Part shown: positions 21,187 to 21,813 of the stretch, one piece after another
Layout: each line of letters begins with the position of its first letter
Position numbering within the stretch: position 1 is the stretch's first letter
Origin: an uncultured Eubacteriales bacterium
GTDB taxonomy: Bacteria; Bacillota; Clostridia; Oscillospirales; Acutalibacteraceae
Length of the DNA stretch: 21,813 nt
Reading direction: 5' to 3'
NCBI GenBank assembly: GCA_934486915.1
Contig: CAKSRC010000023.1
Coordinates: 1-21,813 of the forward strand
Position numbers and translations under genes: made by a program
The notes under the pieces: model-generated
Databases searched by the model: none
Seen by the model: only the letters and a program-made list of their open reading frames with translations
Told to the model about the DNA's origin: nothing

Positions 21187-21712
21187 GCACCTCTATATAC
21201 TCCACATACCGGCTGCTTATCTGCATGGGATAGCTTTCCATGACCTCGCAGTCATCGGAAAGAGTGACCATAAGCACACAGCCGCCCTCTATCTCAGGGT
21301 GGTCATATGGCAGACCGATCGACACTTCGTCATTCTTTTTGCCGAAAAATGTGTCCTGACCCAGAGCTGCCATAAAACCGTTTTCGCTTACGGACAGAAC
21401 TGTGACGGTCATGGTGTTGTCGGTCAGCTCTTCATCGGCAAGGTCGGTGATATCCGATGTGTCATCTGACGTGATATCGGAAAATTCGCTGTCGTCAAAA
21501 ACATCGGTATCATCGTCAATGGAAATATCTGCGGTGATGATAGTTTCCGACACAGCAGAGGGCTGAGATGTAGTTTCAGTGGTTTCTGCCGGCTGTGTCT
21601 GTTTTGCGGCAGTTTCCGAGGGCGTATTTGTCTGCGGTATCACGGTGATCTCTTTTGAGCAGCCGCATAAGATAAGGGCGGCAATAAGCGGAATGGCGTA
21701 AATTCTTTTCAT
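21167..21712 (-). CDS. Secreted lipoprotein of unknown function
   Basis: The start is taken at ATG 21712, because AAAGGA lies 8 bases upstream; the ATG at 21718 is too close to it. The 181-residue protein has a lipoprotein signal peptide (KRIYAIPLIAALILCGC) with the lipidated Cys at residue 18 (LCGC). A long Thr/Ser/Glu/Asp-rich linker follows (about 22-100), probably spanning the cell wall. The C-terminal domain (~100-181, MTVTVLSVSENGFMAALG, GCVLMVTLSDDCEVMESYPMQI) looks like a small beta-barrel. I do not recognise the family. It overlaps the glycosylase gene tail to tail, and a family C repeat lies 27 bp upstream of its start. Confidence 0.75.
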   Translation of the reverse strand: MKRIYAIPLIAALILCGCSKEITVIPQTNTPSETAAKQTQPAETTETTSQPSAVSETIITADISIDDDTDVFDDSEFSDITSDDTSDITDLADEELTDNTMTVTVLSVSENGFMAALGQDTFFGKKNDEVSIGLPYDHPEIEGGCVLMVTLSDDCEVMESYPMQISSRYVEYIEVLTYPDE

Positions 21713-21739
21713 AGTCATGTTCCTTTCGTGGGTCTCTTT

Positions 21740-21813
21740 ATACTAATCACCAATAAAACTATAGACAAAAAATCATCGCATAATCCATATACGCAAGATT
21801 ATGCTCGATTTTT
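21740..21813 (+). repeat. Family C hairpin repeat, copy 3, cut by the window end
   Basis: The 74 visible bases are identical to the first 74 of copies 1 and 2, in the same orientation. It lies 5' of the lipoprotein gene. Confidence 0.85.

Noticed and set aside
1..21813. CRISPR arrays, tRNA or rRNA genes
   Set aside because: The repeats present are dispersed palindromes, not regularly spaced direct repeats, and I saw no cloverleaf or rRNA sequence. A tRNA scan was not possible here.

Overview
The window looks like chromosomal DNA of a gut or rumen Clostridia bacterium, most likely Ruminococcus or a close relative. The reasons are low-to-moderate GC, strong AAGGAGG-type ribosome binding sites, sigma-A-like TTGACA/TATAAT promoters, an rplM-rpsI operon, an AAA-ATPase/PD-(D/E)XK protein of the type common in that group, and several families of short palindromic repeats. 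No rRNA or tRNA is present, so the genus is an inference.

Positions ~203-14428 form an integrated mobile island of about 14.2 kb in the 3' end of rpsI (ribosomal protein S9). A 57-bp direct repeat with 2 mismatches marks both ends: 203-259, and 14372-14428 overlapping the last codons of rpsI. From left to right the island holds a RepA_N-type replication initiator; a long non-coding stretch ending in three stacked inverted repeats (candidate oriT); a lone mobC with no relaxase; an AAA-ATPase/nuclease-fold gene on the opposite strand; a 163-bp MITE-like repeat; and a chimeric broken ORF joining a phage tail fragment to the C-terminal half of a large serine recombinase. Next come a divergent TetR-family regulator and a seven-gene oxidoreductase/cupin/hydrolase cargo operon, then remnants of a type I methyltransferase gene and a small frameshifted ORF. 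The right end carries an XRE regulator, two tandem excisionase-like genes and a tyrosine integrase. With oriT and mobC but no relaxase or type IV secretion genes, it reads as a decayed ICE/IME that could move only with help in trans.

The right junction is the most striking part. The island carries its own version of the host rpsI terminator, and that hairpin lies inside the last codons of the integrase gene on the opposite strand. Its two differences from the host terminator are both tolerated as G-U pairs in the rpsI-sense RNA but would be mismatches in the integrase-sense RNA. The S9 C-terminus is also restored synonymously.

The right flank (14412-21813) is ordinary chromosome: rpsI and rplM with a consensus promoter and probable L13 leader; an M23/SpoIIQ-like protein; a CmpB-type membrane protein; a sugar-phosphate transferase; a P-loop ATPase; an unannotated ~98-nt candidate small RNA with its own promoter and terminator (19931-20063); an 8-oxoguanine DNA glycosylase; and a lipoprotein. 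Three nearly identical 102-bp hairpin repeats and two copies of a second palindromic family are interspersed. The two families share the terminal sequence ATACTAATC.
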